In this document: one piece after another, positions 9,261-17,798 of the stretch | How positions within the stretch are numbered: the stretch's first letter is position 1 | How the letters are laid out: each line of letters begins with the position of its first letter | Source: Pseudoprevotella muciniphila | GTDB taxonomy: Bacteria > Bacteroidota > Bacteroidia > Bacteroidales > Bacteroidaceae | Assembly: GCF_003265305.2 (NCBI RefSeq) | Contig: NZ_CP033459.1 | Coordinates: forward strand, 1,736,001-1,800,000 | Reading direction: 5' to 3' | Length of the DNA: 64,000 nucleotides | Notes under the pieces: model-generated | Told to the model about the DNA's origin: nothing | The model's input: only the letters and a program-made list of their open reading frames with translations | Databases searched by the model: none | Translations under genes and position numbers: made by a program

Positions 9261-11093
9261 TTAGAGTTGCTGCATGTCGTTGAGCCGCTTGTAATAGCCA
9301 TCCTTGGCAATGAGTGCTTCATGGGTGCCCCGTTCCACGATGCGACCCTCATGGAGTACGCAAATCTCGTTGGCATTCTTGATGGTAGAGAGACGGTGGG
9401 CAATGGCTATCGTGGTGCGTGTTTTCATGAGGTGGTTCAGGGCGTCCTGAACGAGACGTTCGCTTTCTGTGTCGAGGGCACTCGTGGCTTCGTCGAGGAT
9501 GAGTATGTCGGGATTCTTCAGTATGGCGCGCGCTATGCTTATGCGTTGCCGCTGTCCACCGGAAAGGCGGCATCCGCGGTCGCCAACGTTTGTGTTGTAG
9601 CCGTCTTCGCTCTCCATGATGAAGTCGTGGGCATTAGCCACCTTTGCCGCCTCAACAACTTGTTCCATCGTGGCATTTTCCACACCGAATGTGATGTTGT
9701 TGTAGAAAGAGTCGTTGAAGAGGATGGCTTCTTGGTTCACATTGCCGATGATGCTCCGCAGACTCGCTATTTTCAAGCCTTTCACATTCTTGCCATCAAC
9801 AAGTATCTCGCCCGAAACAACGTCGTGGTAGCGCGGCAGGAGGTCAACGAGTGTAGATTTTCCGCTACCCGACTGTCCCACGAGGGCAATGGTCTCGCCA
9901 CGCTTCACGGTCAGATTCACATCGCTCAGGACAGGAGTCTTGCCATTGTACGAGAAACTCACATTGCGAAATTCTATCTTGTCGTGCAAACCGTCAATAT
10001 CCTCTGCTTCGGGCACCTCTTTGATGGGATTTTCAGTGTATAGAATCTTGTTGACGCGTTCCATGCTCGCCATACCTTTAGGTATGTTGTACGAGGCGCG
10101 TGAGAAGTCTTTCAGCGGTTGGATGATGCTGTAGAGGATGACCATATAGAAAATGAATGTAGGTGCATCGATGATTTTCGAACCGCTGAATATCAGTGTG
10201 CCGCCGTACCAAAGGACTATGACGATGAGCACTGTGCCCAGAAACTCGCTTACGGGATGCGCTGAAACCTGGCGTATCTGTACGCGGCTCATTTGTCGGC
10301 GATAGTCGTCGGTAACGTCATTGAAACGGTCTTCCATCTTCTTCTCGGCTGTGAATGCCTTGATGATGCGCATGCCGCCAAGCGTTTCTTCAAGTTGCGA
10401 CATGGTTTCACTCCATTTTGTCTGCGCCTTGAGCGACTTCTTCTTGAGTTTTCGCCCTATGGCACCCATCGCCCACACCATCAGTGGCAGGACCAGAATG
10501 GTAAACAGCGTGAGTTGCCAACTTGTATAGACAAGCACACCGAGGTAGCAAACGATGAGAATGGGGTTCTTGATGAGCATCTCCAGCGATCCCGTGATGC
10601 TGTTTTCTATTTCTCCCACGTCGCCGCTCATTCGCGCTATGATGTCGCCTTTCCGTTCTTCGGAAAAGAAAGCGAGGGGCAGAGCGAGAATCTTGCGGTA
10701 GATTTCATTGCGAATGTCGCGCACGATACCCGTCCGCATGGGGACGATAATGGCAGCAGAGGCAAAGTAACTGCCTGTCTTGAGAAGAGTGGCTGTAATG
10801 AGAAAAAGACCGATGAGCAAAAGGGTTGTTCCTGCACCGTAAATAGCCATGAGTTGCTGAGTGTAGTAGTAGAGGTTGTTGATGGCTATGTCCTTGATGC
10901 TGCCGGTGCTGTCCCAGGGAATGAAGTTATAGTGCATGTTGTCCATGTTGAACAGCAACTGGAGCATGGGAATGAGCGACATGAACGAAAAGACATTCAG
11001 TATGGCAGAAAGCAGATTGAAGAACAGCGACCCTATGAGATATCGCTTGTATGGCGCCACAAAGCGCGACATGAGTTTGAAAAATTCCTTCAC
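9261..11093 (-). CDS. MsbA-like ABC exporter (fused permease-ATPase)
   Basis: About 610 residues. The N-terminal half has six membrane helices of an ABC type I exporter; the C-terminal half has Walker A GQSGSGKST (about 406-414), the signature LSGGQRQR, Walker B ILILDEATSALD and a switch histidine in AIAHRLST. Homodimeric exporters of this kind flip lipid A-core or other lipids across the inner membrane. No ATG fits the conserved N-terminus; the longest frame begins at a TTG (11132), and the GTG at 11093, giving VKEFFKL, is preferred. It is followed 25 bp later by a phosphotransferase acting on the periplasmic side, so an envelope-lipid role is likely. Substrate unproven. Confidence 0.85.
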   Translation of the reverse strand: MKEFFKLMSRFVAPYKRYLIGSLFFNLLSAILNVFSFMSLIPMLQLLFNMDNMHYNFIPWDSTGSIKDIAINNLYYYTQQLMAIYGAGTTLLLIGLFLITATLLKTGSYFASAAIIVPMRTGIVRDIRNEIYRKILALPLAFFSEERKGDIIARMSGDVGEIENSITGSLEMLIKNPILIVCYLGVLVYTSWQLTLFTILVLPLMVWAMGAIGRKLKKKSLKAQTKWSETMSQLEETLGGMRIIKAFTAEKKMEDRFNDVTDDYRRQMSRVQIRQVSAHPVSEFLGTVLIVIVLWYGGTLIFSGSKIIDAPTFIFYMVILYSIIQPLKDFSRASYNIPKGMASMERVNKILYTENPIKEVPEAEDIDGLHDKIEFRNVSFSYNGKTPVLSDVNLTVKRGETIALVGQSGSGKSTLVDLLPRYHDVVSGEILVDGKNVKGLKIASLRSIIGNVNQEAILFNDSFYNNITFGVENATMEQVVEAAKVANAHDFIMESEDGYNTNVGDRGCRLSGGQRQRISIARAILKNPDILILDEATSALDTESERLVQDALNHLMKTRTTIAIAHRLSTIKNANEICVLHEGRIVERGTHEALIAKDGYYKRLNDMQQL

Positions 11094-11165
11094 TATATAG
11101 GTATTTACGAGGAGGCCGGCATTTTCTTTCAAATCATCTTTGAGTGGCTGGCATCCTGATGTTTC

Positions 11166-11837
11166 TTATTTTCTGCCGAAGTCAGCGGGAATTTCCCCCC
11201 AGAGTTCGGTTTTCCATTTCACGATGGGTGTGTTGATGGTGTTGTAGGCAAGCCAATGTTCTGCACGCTCTATGAGTTGGAACAATTTGTCTGTACGACT
11301 GTTGCGTTGCAGGGTGGTCTTACATTTCCTGTTTTTCACCCATAGCATGGCATTGCGGCTGTCGCTGTAGATGGTCTTGTCGCTCTGTTGCTGTTTAAGC
11401 AGTGCCAAACCATGCACTATGGCAAGAAACTCACCGACGTTGTTTGTTCCGAAAACAGGACCGTAGTGGAATATCTCCTCTCCTGTGGCAAGGTCCACAC
11501 CGCGATATTCCATTTTCCCGGGATTGCCCGAACAGGCGGCATCCACAGCGATGGCGCTCGCCGATACCTCTGGCGGAAGCGGGAGAACAGTGTCGTGGTG
11601 GTAATCGGGTGGATTGTCGGGCAGGGCAGTCGTTGACGTTCGTTTAGTTCCTTTCCTGCCATTGTATGTAGGTGGTGGCTCCTTGAAGGCGGTTTGTGCC
11701 GCGCTCTCACTTTCGAACGACTTGTATTTGGCACCGGCGAAGCCTGCAACTTGCTGTTTGCAAGTGTCCCAGTCGGTGTATATGCCGGGTTCGTGTCCCA
11801 CCCACACCACATAGTATTTCTGCTTCGCTTTTTTCAT
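11166..11837 (-). CDS. rnhA: Ribonuclease HI with N-terminal viroplasmin domain
   Basis: 223 residues. Residues 6-52 form a viroplasmin-like RNA:DNA hybrid-binding domain (YYVVWVGHEPGIY, FAGAKYKSFES), followed by a low-complexity linker and an RNase HI domain with the catalytic acidic set D99 (AVDAACSGNPG), E136 (NNVGEFLAI) and D159 (IYSDSRNA). It degrades the RNA strand of RNA:DNA hybrids. The same two-domain form is common in Bacteroidota. It starts 9 bp after the DNA methyltransferase gene, so both are translated from one message. Confidence 0.9.
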   Translation of the reverse strand: MKKAKQKYYVVWVGHEPGIYTDWDTCKQQVAGFAGAKYKSFESESAAQTAFKEPPPTYNGRKGTKRTSTTALPDNPPDYHHDTVLPLPPEVSASAIAVDAACSGNPGKMEYRGVDLATGEEIFHYGPVFGTNNVGEFLAIVHGLALLKQQQSDKTIYSDSRNAMLWVKNRKCKTTLQRNSRTDKLFQLIERAEHWLAYNTINTPIVKWKTELWGEIPADFGRK

Positions 11838-11846
11838 AAAACCACT

Positions 11847-12806
11847 TTATTCCTCCTTGGTGTTGTTGCCGTCTTGTTTGTTGGGTAATGGCTGGCTGTT
11901 GCGCTCCCAGAAGATGCCGTCGGCAAGTCCTTGGATGCGTTTGTCGCTTTCTGCCATAATCAAGCGCTTTTCTGCCATAAAGCAGTAGTCCTCACTGATT
12001 TCCACACCACAAAAATGCCTGCCAAGTTTTTTGGCAACCACACTTGTCGTACCGCTTCCCAACAGGGGGTCGAACACCATGTCGCCGGGGTTGGACGAGG
12101 CGAGAATGAGTTTTGCTATGAGTTTTTCAGGCTTTTGAGTGGGGTGCTCCGTGTTTTCGGGCATCGACCAGAATGGCACACAGAGGTCGTCCCAGAAATT
12201 CGACGGATAGGTGTCGCGGAATTTTCCTTCATCCGTTTCATTCCAGTCTTTTGGCAGTCCGTCTTTGCGATAGGGTGCCAGCACCTTGCGTTTCATCTTC
12301 ACGTCTGCTACGTTGAAGGTGTAATGACGCTTGTCTTTCACACCGAACCAAATGTCCTCCAGCGCATTCTTCCAGTTTCGCATGGCACCGCGCCCTTTCT
12401 CGCGCTGCCACGTTATGCGGTTGAGCAAGTGCAGTTCTTCTTCCATGGCGGCTTGCAATATGCCGGCAGAGCGCCAGTCGCCGCAAATGTAGAGCGACCC
12501 GTGGGGCTTGAGTTTACGACATACGGCAGGAAACCACGATTGCAGGTAGAAGGCGTAGTCTTCGTGCGACAGTGCATCGAACTTCATGCTGCCGAAATCC
12601 TTCGACAGGTTGTAGGGTGGGTCGATGATGACTAAATCGGCGAATTCATCGGGAAGTTTCTGCAAGGTGTCGAGCAAGTTGCCGTGTATGGTGCGGTCTG
12701 TGAAGTTGCTGCCTGAAATGTCTTTCGGAAGGAGCAGGCGCTGCCGCAGCAAAGGCTTTTCGGCTTCACTGACCTGAAGTGTTCGGTTTCTCGATGCTCT
12801 TGCCAT
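11847..12806 (-). CDS. Site-specific DNA methyltransferase (beta class, orphan)
   Basis: 319 residues. Catalytic motif IV DPPYNLS sits at 62-68, and the S-adenosylmethionine motif FDPLLGSGTT at 245-254; motif IV before motif I is the beta-class order of adenine-N6 or cytosine-N4 methyltransferases. No restriction nuclease lies beside it; instead it is sandwiched between argS (20 bp gap) and rnhA (9 bp gap) in what looks like a housekeeping operon, which favours a regulatory or replication-linked orphan enzyme. The recognition sequence is not deducible from the sequence. Confidence 0.85.
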   Translation of the reverse strand: MARASRNRTLQVSEAEKPLLRQRLLLPKDISGSNFTDRTIHGNLLDTLQKLPDEFADLVIIDPPYNLSKDFGSMKFDALSHEDYAFYLQSWFPAVCRKLKPHGSLYICGDWRSAGILQAAMEEELHLLNRITWQREKGRGAMRNWKNALEDIWFGVKDKRHYTFNVADVKMKRKVLAPYRKDGLPKDWNETDEGKFRDTYPSNFWDDLCVPFWSMPENTEHPTQKPEKLIAKLILASSNPGDMVFDPLLGSGTTSVVAKKLGRHFCGVEISEDYCFMAEKRLIMAESDKRIQGLADGIFWERNSQPLPNKQDGNNTKEE

Positions 12807-12826
12807 GCTGATAAAGAAACAACACT

Positions 12827-14644
12827 TTACATACGTTCGGGCATCTCAATGCCAAGCAATCCCATTCCCAGTTTCACAACCTTTGCCACTTGTGCCGACA
12901 ACACCAGGCGGAATGCACGCTTGTTCTGGTCGGTTTCCTTGAGAATGGTGAAGTCGTGGTAGAACTGGTTATACTCCTTCACGAGTTCGTAGCAGTAGTT
13001 GGCTATACCGCTCGGACTGAACGTATTGCCCGCATCTCTCACCACAGTTGCAAAGTCGCTCACATGCTGGATGATTTCTTCTTCTTTCAGGGATATTTCT
13101 GTATCAGCGGGAAGCGTTGCAGGCACGTCGATGCCCTGCGCTACCGCCTTGCGAAGTATACTGCGGATACGCGCGTAGGTGTATTGAATGAATGGTCCTG
13201 TGTTGCCGTTGAAGTCGATGCTCTCTTCTGGGTTGAAAAGCATGTTCTTGCGGGGGTCAACTTTCAGCAGGAAGTATTTCAGGGCGCCCATGCCGACAAT
13301 GCGCGACACTTCTTGTTTTTCTGCTTCGTCCATGTCGTCGAACTTTCCCGCAGCGTCCACTGTGGCGCGCGCTTCAGCAATCATGCCTGCAATCAAGTCG
13401 TCGGCATCAACCACCGTGCCTTCCCGGCTCTTCATCTTGCCGTTGGGCAGTTCCACCATACCATAGGAGAAATGCATGAGGTCCTTGCCCCACTTGAAAC
13501 CAAGGCGGTCGAGCAGGATGGAAAGCACCTGGAAATGGTAGTTCTGCTCATTACCTACCACATAAATCATCCGGTCGATAGGGAAGTCTTCATAGCGCAT
13601 CTTGGCGGTGCCGATGTCCTGGGTCATGTAAACACTCGTGCCGTCTGCACGAAGCAGAAGTTTTTCGTCCAGACCGTCGCCGCTGAGGTCTGCCCAGACT
13701 GAGCCGTCTTCTTTGCGGAAGAAGAGCCCCTCTTCCAAACCGCGCTCCACGAGCGACTTGCCCTGAAGATAGGTATCGCTTTCATAATAGATTTTATCGA
13801 ACGACACACCTAATGCCTTATAAGTCTCATCAAAACCGGCATAAACCCATGCGTTCATCTTTTGCCACAAATCCCTGACTTCTTTGTCGCCTTGTTCCCA
13901 CTTCAGAAGCATTGCGCGAGCCTCCTGCATTAAAGGTGATTCTTTTTCAGCCCGTGCTTTTGCACTTTCGGCATCCATGCCTTCTGCTGTGAATTTTTCA
14001 GTGAGTTCAGCCACTTCTGCACGATAGTGCTTGTCGAAAGCCACATAATAGTCGCCAATAAGGTGATCTCCCTTCTTGCCGCTCGTGTCGGGTGTCTCTC
14101 CGTTGCCGTATTTCAGCCAGGCCAGCATAGATTTGCAGATGTGGATGCCGCGGTCGTTGACGATGTTGGTCTTTACCACTTTGTTGCCACAGGCCTCTGC
14201 TATTTGCGACACAGCCCAGCCCAGCAAGTTGTTTCTCACATGCCCAAGATGAAGTGGTTTGTTAGTGTTGGGAGAACTGTATTCTATCATTACCAAAGGA
14301 GCATCACTGCCAGCGGCAGTAATACCATACTTCGCGTCAGCAGCAATGTCGTTGAGCAAGGAAATCCATGCAGATGGAGAGATAACAAGGTTCAAAAAGC
14401 CTTTCACCACGTTAAAATCTGCCACCAAGCCCGTTTGTTCCTTCAGATAGTTGCCTATGTCTGTGCCCGTTTCCTCCGGCTTCTTGCGTGATAAGCGGAG
14501 GAAGGGGAATACTACGATGGTCAGATGACCCGTAAACTGGCGTTGGGTCTTCTGAAGTTGGATTTGATCAGTTGTAACTTCTGCCCCATAGAGTGTTTTG
14601 AGGGCAGCCTGAGTGGATCTTCTCAGTTCTGTAGAAATGTTCAT
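12827..14644 (-). CDS. argS: Arginyl-tRNA synthetase
   Basis: 605 residues, normal for the family. It has an N-terminal Add-1 domain, the HIGH-type motif SSPNTNKPLHLGHVRNN, a KMSKS-equivalent GKMKSREGTVV, and a C-terminal DALR anticodon-binding domain ending LGIEMPERM. It charges tRNA-Arg in the cytoplasm. The ATG at 14644 is chosen because the upstream frame runs through the promoter TATCTTTGCA; with this start the leader is about 20 nt. It heads the operon argS - methyltransferase - rnhA - ABC exporter - LTA-synthase-like gene. Confidence 0.95.
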   Translation of the reverse strand: MNISTELRRSTQAALKTLYGAEVTTDQIQLQKTQRQFTGHLTIVVFPFLRLSRKKPEETGTDIGNYLKEQTGLVADFNVVKGFLNLVISPSAWISLLNDIAADAKYGITAAGSDAPLVMIEYSSPNTNKPLHLGHVRNNLLGWAVSQIAEACGNKVVKTNIVNDRGIHICKSMLAWLKYGNGETPDTSGKKGDHLIGDYYVAFDKHYRAEVAELTEKFTAEGMDAESAKARAEKESPLMQEARAMLLKWEQGDKEVRDLWQKMNAWVYAGFDETYKALGVSFDKIYYESDTYLQGKSLVERGLEEGLFFRKEDGSVWADLSGDGLDEKLLLRADGTSVYMTQDIGTAKMRYEDFPIDRMIYVVGNEQNYHFQVLSILLDRLGFKWGKDLMHFSYGMVELPNGKMKSREGTVVDADDLIAGMIAEARATVDAAGKFDDMDEAEKQEVSRIVGMGALKYFLLKVDPRKNMLFNPEESIDFNGNTGPFIQYTYARIRSILRKAVAQGIDVPATLPADTEISLKEEEIIQHVSDFATVVRDAGNTFSPSGIANYCYELVKEYNQFYHDFTILKETDQNKRAFRLVLSAQVAKVVKLGMGLLGIEMPERM

Positions 14645-14666
14645 TTGTCGGATACCTTTATTAAAC

Positions 14667-14676
14667 TGCAAAGATA
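14667..14676 (-). promoter_or_regulatory. -7 promoter element for the argS operon
   Basis: Reverse strand TATCTTTGCA, an exact Bacteroidota -7 element, 22 bp before the argS ATG. Confidence 0.65.
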
Positions 14677-14743
14677 CGACTTTTTTATGTAATTGAAAGT
14701 GTGTATAAAGTGGAGTCAATATCCGTCAACTGATGCATCACAA

Positions 14744-14770
14744 AAAACCGACGTGGTAAACGTCGGTTTT
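14744..14770 (-). terminator. Intrinsic terminator after the transglutaminase gene
   Basis: Perfect 10-bp stem AAAACCGACG / CGTCGGTTTT with a 7-nt loop, about 30 bp after the stop codon at 14799. On the reverse strand the stem runs into six T residues. It insulates the argS promoter from the upstream gene. Confidence 0.8.
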
Positions 14771-14798
14771 AGTCAAATCTTCTCTGTCAAAAAGAAAT

Positions 14799-16136
14799 TT
14801 AATCGATAGTGACAGGTTTTATGCCTGTAGGAGCACTGCCCTTGATAATCTGGCAATCTTCAGCCACACCAACGAACGTGTGTTCCGTTGGGCTACTGCT
14901 GGTCGTCTCATACCAGTTACTGTCGAAGTCGTAATAGGTGCAACCGCTTTCAGGCACATAGATGTATTTCACATTGGGGCAGTTCTCGATGGCCCAAGGC
15001 TCAACCTTTTTCACACTTGAAGGAATAACCACATTGAATGCGTTGGGGTGGTAGTAGAGAGAGTTCTTGTCAAGAACGGTGAGAAGATTGGAGAATGTAA
15101 CCCACTTCATGCCCAGAGGCACATAATAAATGTTGATTTCATCGCCATTACGTCTGTAAACGATGCCATTTTCGCTGTAAAGATCGGTGTTGTCCGATTT
15201 CACATGGATGGCCTCAATGTTTGTGCCATAGTAGTTCAAGCCTATATTGTCTTCTGTGCCAAGTCTGGAAACACTCGCGGGGAGGTATAATTCCTTGACG
15301 CCCGAAGGAACATCGCTTGTGGGATTGACGCTTTCAATCTGCATTTTGCCGTCAATACTATAGGGAATGGAAACTATGGCATCTGTCTTCTTGATTTTTA
15401 CTACGGAAACAAAGCCGTTGTGCCAAGAATAGTCAAAGTCATCGCGCACCATAAGCACTTCGTCAACTTCTAAAGGCTGCAGTTCTGTTTCGTAATTTGC
15501 CACAGAGGCAATCTCGAAGTAGCGTTTGTTTGTGGTGTCAACAACACGCCAGCGCTTATCTATTTTGACGTAGTTCCAGGCATGACCACCATAGAGACCA
15601 CCGCCCATGTGCAACATTCCGTTAATGTTCAGCGCACGCAGACCGGCGGCATAGCACATGACACGGGTAAGATTGGAATAACCCTGGCAGTTGCCCAACT
15701 TTTGGGTAAAAGTGAAATATGCAGTCTGTCCGATGTTTGTACCATCGATGTCGTATTTCACGTTTTTGGTAATCCAATCGTAGATAGCCTTGAATTTTTG
15801 GTCGTCTGTGGTACAACCCTCAATGATGTATTGCACCTCATCTGCAATTTCCGCATATTGTTCATCGGTAATTTCTACCATGCCCAGCGTAGTACCCACA
15901 TTTTCGTCAGCACGAGCCAGCATGCGGTAGAAACCTGCTGCCAAGGAGTACTTTCTCGAATAGCATTCCGCACCGTCGCTCTCAGCAAAGAGGCTCTCGT
16001 CAACATCCTTAGTCTGATTTTGAATAGGATTTGTAACAGATGCTTCTGCGAGCACCTCCTCGTCCAAATCGCTGCTGCAAGAACCTAAAAGCAAGATACT
16101 TGCCAATAAAGGAAGAATAGTGTAAAGAATCTTCAT
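14799..16136 (-). CDS. Transglutaminase-like lipoprotein with C-terminal leucine-rich repeats
   Basis: 445 residues. A lipoprotein signal ends at LLLGSC (Cys20). The transglutaminase/protease core shows the triad C150 (GNCQGYS), H185 (GGHAWNYV) and D200 (VVDTTN), so it is probably an active cysteine peptidase or transamidase. The C-terminal part (about 290-400) has BspA-like LRR_5 pieces: KELYLPASVSRLG and NVVIPSSVKKV. It is expected at the outer-membrane surface or periplasm. It has its own promoter element and terminator, so it is a single-gene unit. Target unknown. Confidence 0.8.
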   Translation of the reverse strand: MKILYTILPLLASILLLGSCSSDLDEEVLAEASVTNPIQNQTKDVDESLFAESDGAECYSRKYSLAAGFYRMLARADENVGTTLGMVEITDEQYAEIADEVQYIIEGCTTDDQKFKAIYDWITKNVKYDIDGTNIGQTAYFTFTQKLGNCQGYSNLTRVMCYAAGLRALNINGMLHMGGGLYGGHAWNYVKIDKRWRVVDTTNKRYFEIASVANYETELQPLEVDEVLMVRDDFDYSWHNGFVSVVKIKKTDAIVSIPYSIDGKMQIESVNPTSDVPSGVKELYLPASVSRLGTEDNIGLNYYGTNIEAIHVKSDNTDLYSENGIVYRRNGDEINIYYVPLGMKWVTFSNLLTVLDKNSLYYHPNAFNVVIPSSVKKVEPWAIENCPNVKYIYVPESGCTYYDFDSNWYETTSSSPTEHTFVGVAEDCQIIKGSAPTGIKPVTID

Positions 16137-16166
16137 ATCACGAATTATTTATGGTTATAATTTTGA

Positions 16167-16176
16167 CGCAAAATTA
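16167..16176 (-). promoter_or_regulatory. -7 promoter element for the transglutaminase lipoprotein
   Basis: Reverse strand TAATTTTGCG, a TAnnTTTG match, 31 bp before the start codon at 16136. Confidence 0.55.
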
Positions 16177-16312
16177 CAAAATTCTTTATTGCAACACTTT
16201 ATAAATCACAAAATAATCGAGAATGAAAAAGATTTTGAATTTTGAGGAAATTATGAAGACTCAATGAACGCCTGACTTCAAAGAAGAAGTCTGCGCATGG
16301 AAATAAAGACAA

Positions 16313-16822
16313 TTAATGCACTTGATGTTTGCACACCATTTCAACAGCACGCTTTCGCAACAAAACTTTTTGCTTGTCAGTCATTGAGCGAAACGGAATA
16401 AGCACGTTACAGTGCTTGTCGATGTATGCATGTACACAATCGCTGTGTTCCTCCTCTTTTCCATGCCCATATAGGTATTCACAGTAGTTGTAATAACGAG
16501 TCAGGCGTGCAACGCCATCTTCGAAGTCATGCATAATGATGCCGCTGCGATTGGAGAGAGTATAAACTCCAAGGCCATGTGAGACTTTTTCAATTGCATC
16601 ATGGTCTATGTTCTCGTCCGTAAAGACAGTAAGATGCCCTTGTCTTGTCACCAACTCAAAGCACTCATGGTTTTCTGTATCTACCAGATATACCCAACCA
16701 AGTGTAGGCTTTTTATGCGCAAAGAAAAGCATACCCTCTTTGCAATCGCTAACGTTGAATTCTTCGTCGTTGGCATAGCATTCCATCAGTTCTTCGTATG
16801 TCCAATGTTGGCGTTTATTCAT
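16313..16822 (-). CDS. Hypothetical protein, 169 residues
   Basis: Not recognised. Soluble, with no signal peptide or membrane segment. It is rich in aromatic residues, His and Cys (YYNYCEYLYGHGKEEEHSDC in the middle) and ends in basic residues. A real gene is supported by the long frame, an ATG start and codon use like its neighbours. It lies downstream of two other small genes on the same strand, with a spacer of about 105 bp before it. Confidence 0.6.
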   Translation of the reverse strand: MNKRQHWTYEELMECYANDEEFNVSDCKEGMLFFAHKKPTLGWVYLVDTENHECFELVTRQGHLTVFTDENIDHDAIEKVSHGLGVYTLSNRSGIIMHDFEDGVARLTRYYNYCEYLYGHGKEEEHSDCVHAYIDKHCNVLIPFRSMTDKQKVLLRKRAVEMVCKHQVH

Positions 16823-16927
16823 TAGTTTTTTGTTTCTTTAAACATTTTCCAGTTTTTCCAAATCCATGGCACAACCTTCTTGCTTATTGTATACACCCCT
16901 TTTAATACCACGCTCTAAAATCGTATT

Positions 16928-17272
16928 CTATTCCCTTTTTTCACACCATTGCCTCATATAGAAGTCGGCACTGCCTTTATGTTCATGAAATCGTTCGTAC
17001 ATTGCTTCCACGAGAGCCTTTCCGTTCTTTGTTCCTGTTCGGAGCATTAGTTTCTTGGTGTTTTCTTTATCCCAGATGTGGTTATGTTCCACCTCTCCGT
17101 GGCGATTGTATTCGTAGTCAATCTCACTACCCCAAAAGTAATGATTCATTCCACACTCACCATCTTCATAAACAAAATCAAGATGTTCACCCACCTTGGC
17201 TTTCTTTTCATAGATAGTGACTTCGTAGTGCTCATGCTTGGGCTTATAGCCATAGTATTTCTTATGGCCCAT
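16928..17272 (-). CDS. Hypothetical protein, about 114 residues
   Basis: Not recognised. Charged, with many His and Tyr residues (HKKYYGYKPKHEHYEVTIYE at the start) and no export signal. The longest frame begins with a TTG at 17287; the ATG at 17272 lies 4 bp after the stop of the DUF1232 gene and is preferred. Close spacing suggests co-translation with that gene. Confidence 0.6.
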   Translation of the reverse strand: MGHKKYYGYKPKHEHYEVTIYEKKAKVGEHLDFVYEDGECGMNHYFWGSEIDYEYNRHGEVEHNHIWDKENTKKLMLRTGTKNGKALVEAMYERFHEHKGSADFYMRQWCEKRE

Positions 17273-17276
17273 GTTG

Positions 17277-17645
17277 CTAATCTGCAATTAGTTCGTAAGG
17301 AGTGTATTCAGGAAACCAGCGGTCAAGTATATCATCCACTTTTGTTTCCATTTCTGGAGTGATGTGCTTGCACACCTTCTGGTAGGCTACAGAGATTGAT
17401 GCTATCTCATCAAACCACCCAATAATAGGTAGCCGCTTCGCATCAAGGATGTCAATTGGAAACACAAGGTAAGACAGCGCAGAAAACACAAGCAACTTGT
17501 CTGCCTTTGGCGTGTCTTTGCTCTTCATCACAAAGAATAGCAGCAATACAGGTCTTGTTGTTACCCGACCTGCTTTTATAGCAAATGTGCTCAACTTGTC
17601 CCAAAAGACATCATAATTGATAAAATTTCTCTTGTTCATACTCAT
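17277..17645 (-). CDS. DUF1232 / YkvA-like small membrane protein
   Basis: 122 residues. The block FSALSYLVFPIDILDAKRLP followed by IIGWFDEIASISVAY (about residues 53-88) is the DUF1232 signature: a membrane-associated hydrophobic segment with the PiD and DE motifs. The molecular role of the family is not established. It follows the metalloprotease gene by 153 bp, with a weak hairpin between them, so membership of the Hsp70-HerA operon is possible but not shown. Confidence 0.75.
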   Translation of the reverse strand: MSMNKRNFINYDVFWDKLSTFAIKAGRVTTRPVLLLFFVMKSKDTPKADKLLVFSALSYLVFPIDILDAKRLPIIGWFDEIASISVAYQKVCKHITPEMETKVDDILDRWFPEYTPYELIAD

Positions 17646-17745
17646 TGCGTTTATTGGTTATGGGTATAGAGGGTATAGACAGGAAAAATCTATCATTGCA
17701 ATTATATATTTTGTCCTCAGCGTACCACTATTTATTGAAGTATTA

Positions 17746-17772
17746 TAGCTGCCCGCAATTTACGGACAGCTA
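17746..17772. terminator. Weak hairpin after the metalloprotease gene
   Basis: A 10-bp stem with one mismatch (TAGCTGCCCG / CGGACAGCTA) and a 7-nt loop, 27 bp after the protease stop. No T-tract follows on the reverse strand, so full termination is doubtful; attenuation or mRNA end protection is possible. Confidence 0.3.
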
Positions 17773-17798
17773 CTATTTCTTGCACTCTATTGCATACT

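Noticed and set aside
10293-11159. Forward frame of 288 codons opposite the ABC exporter
   Set aside because: Shadow of the MsbA-like gene.
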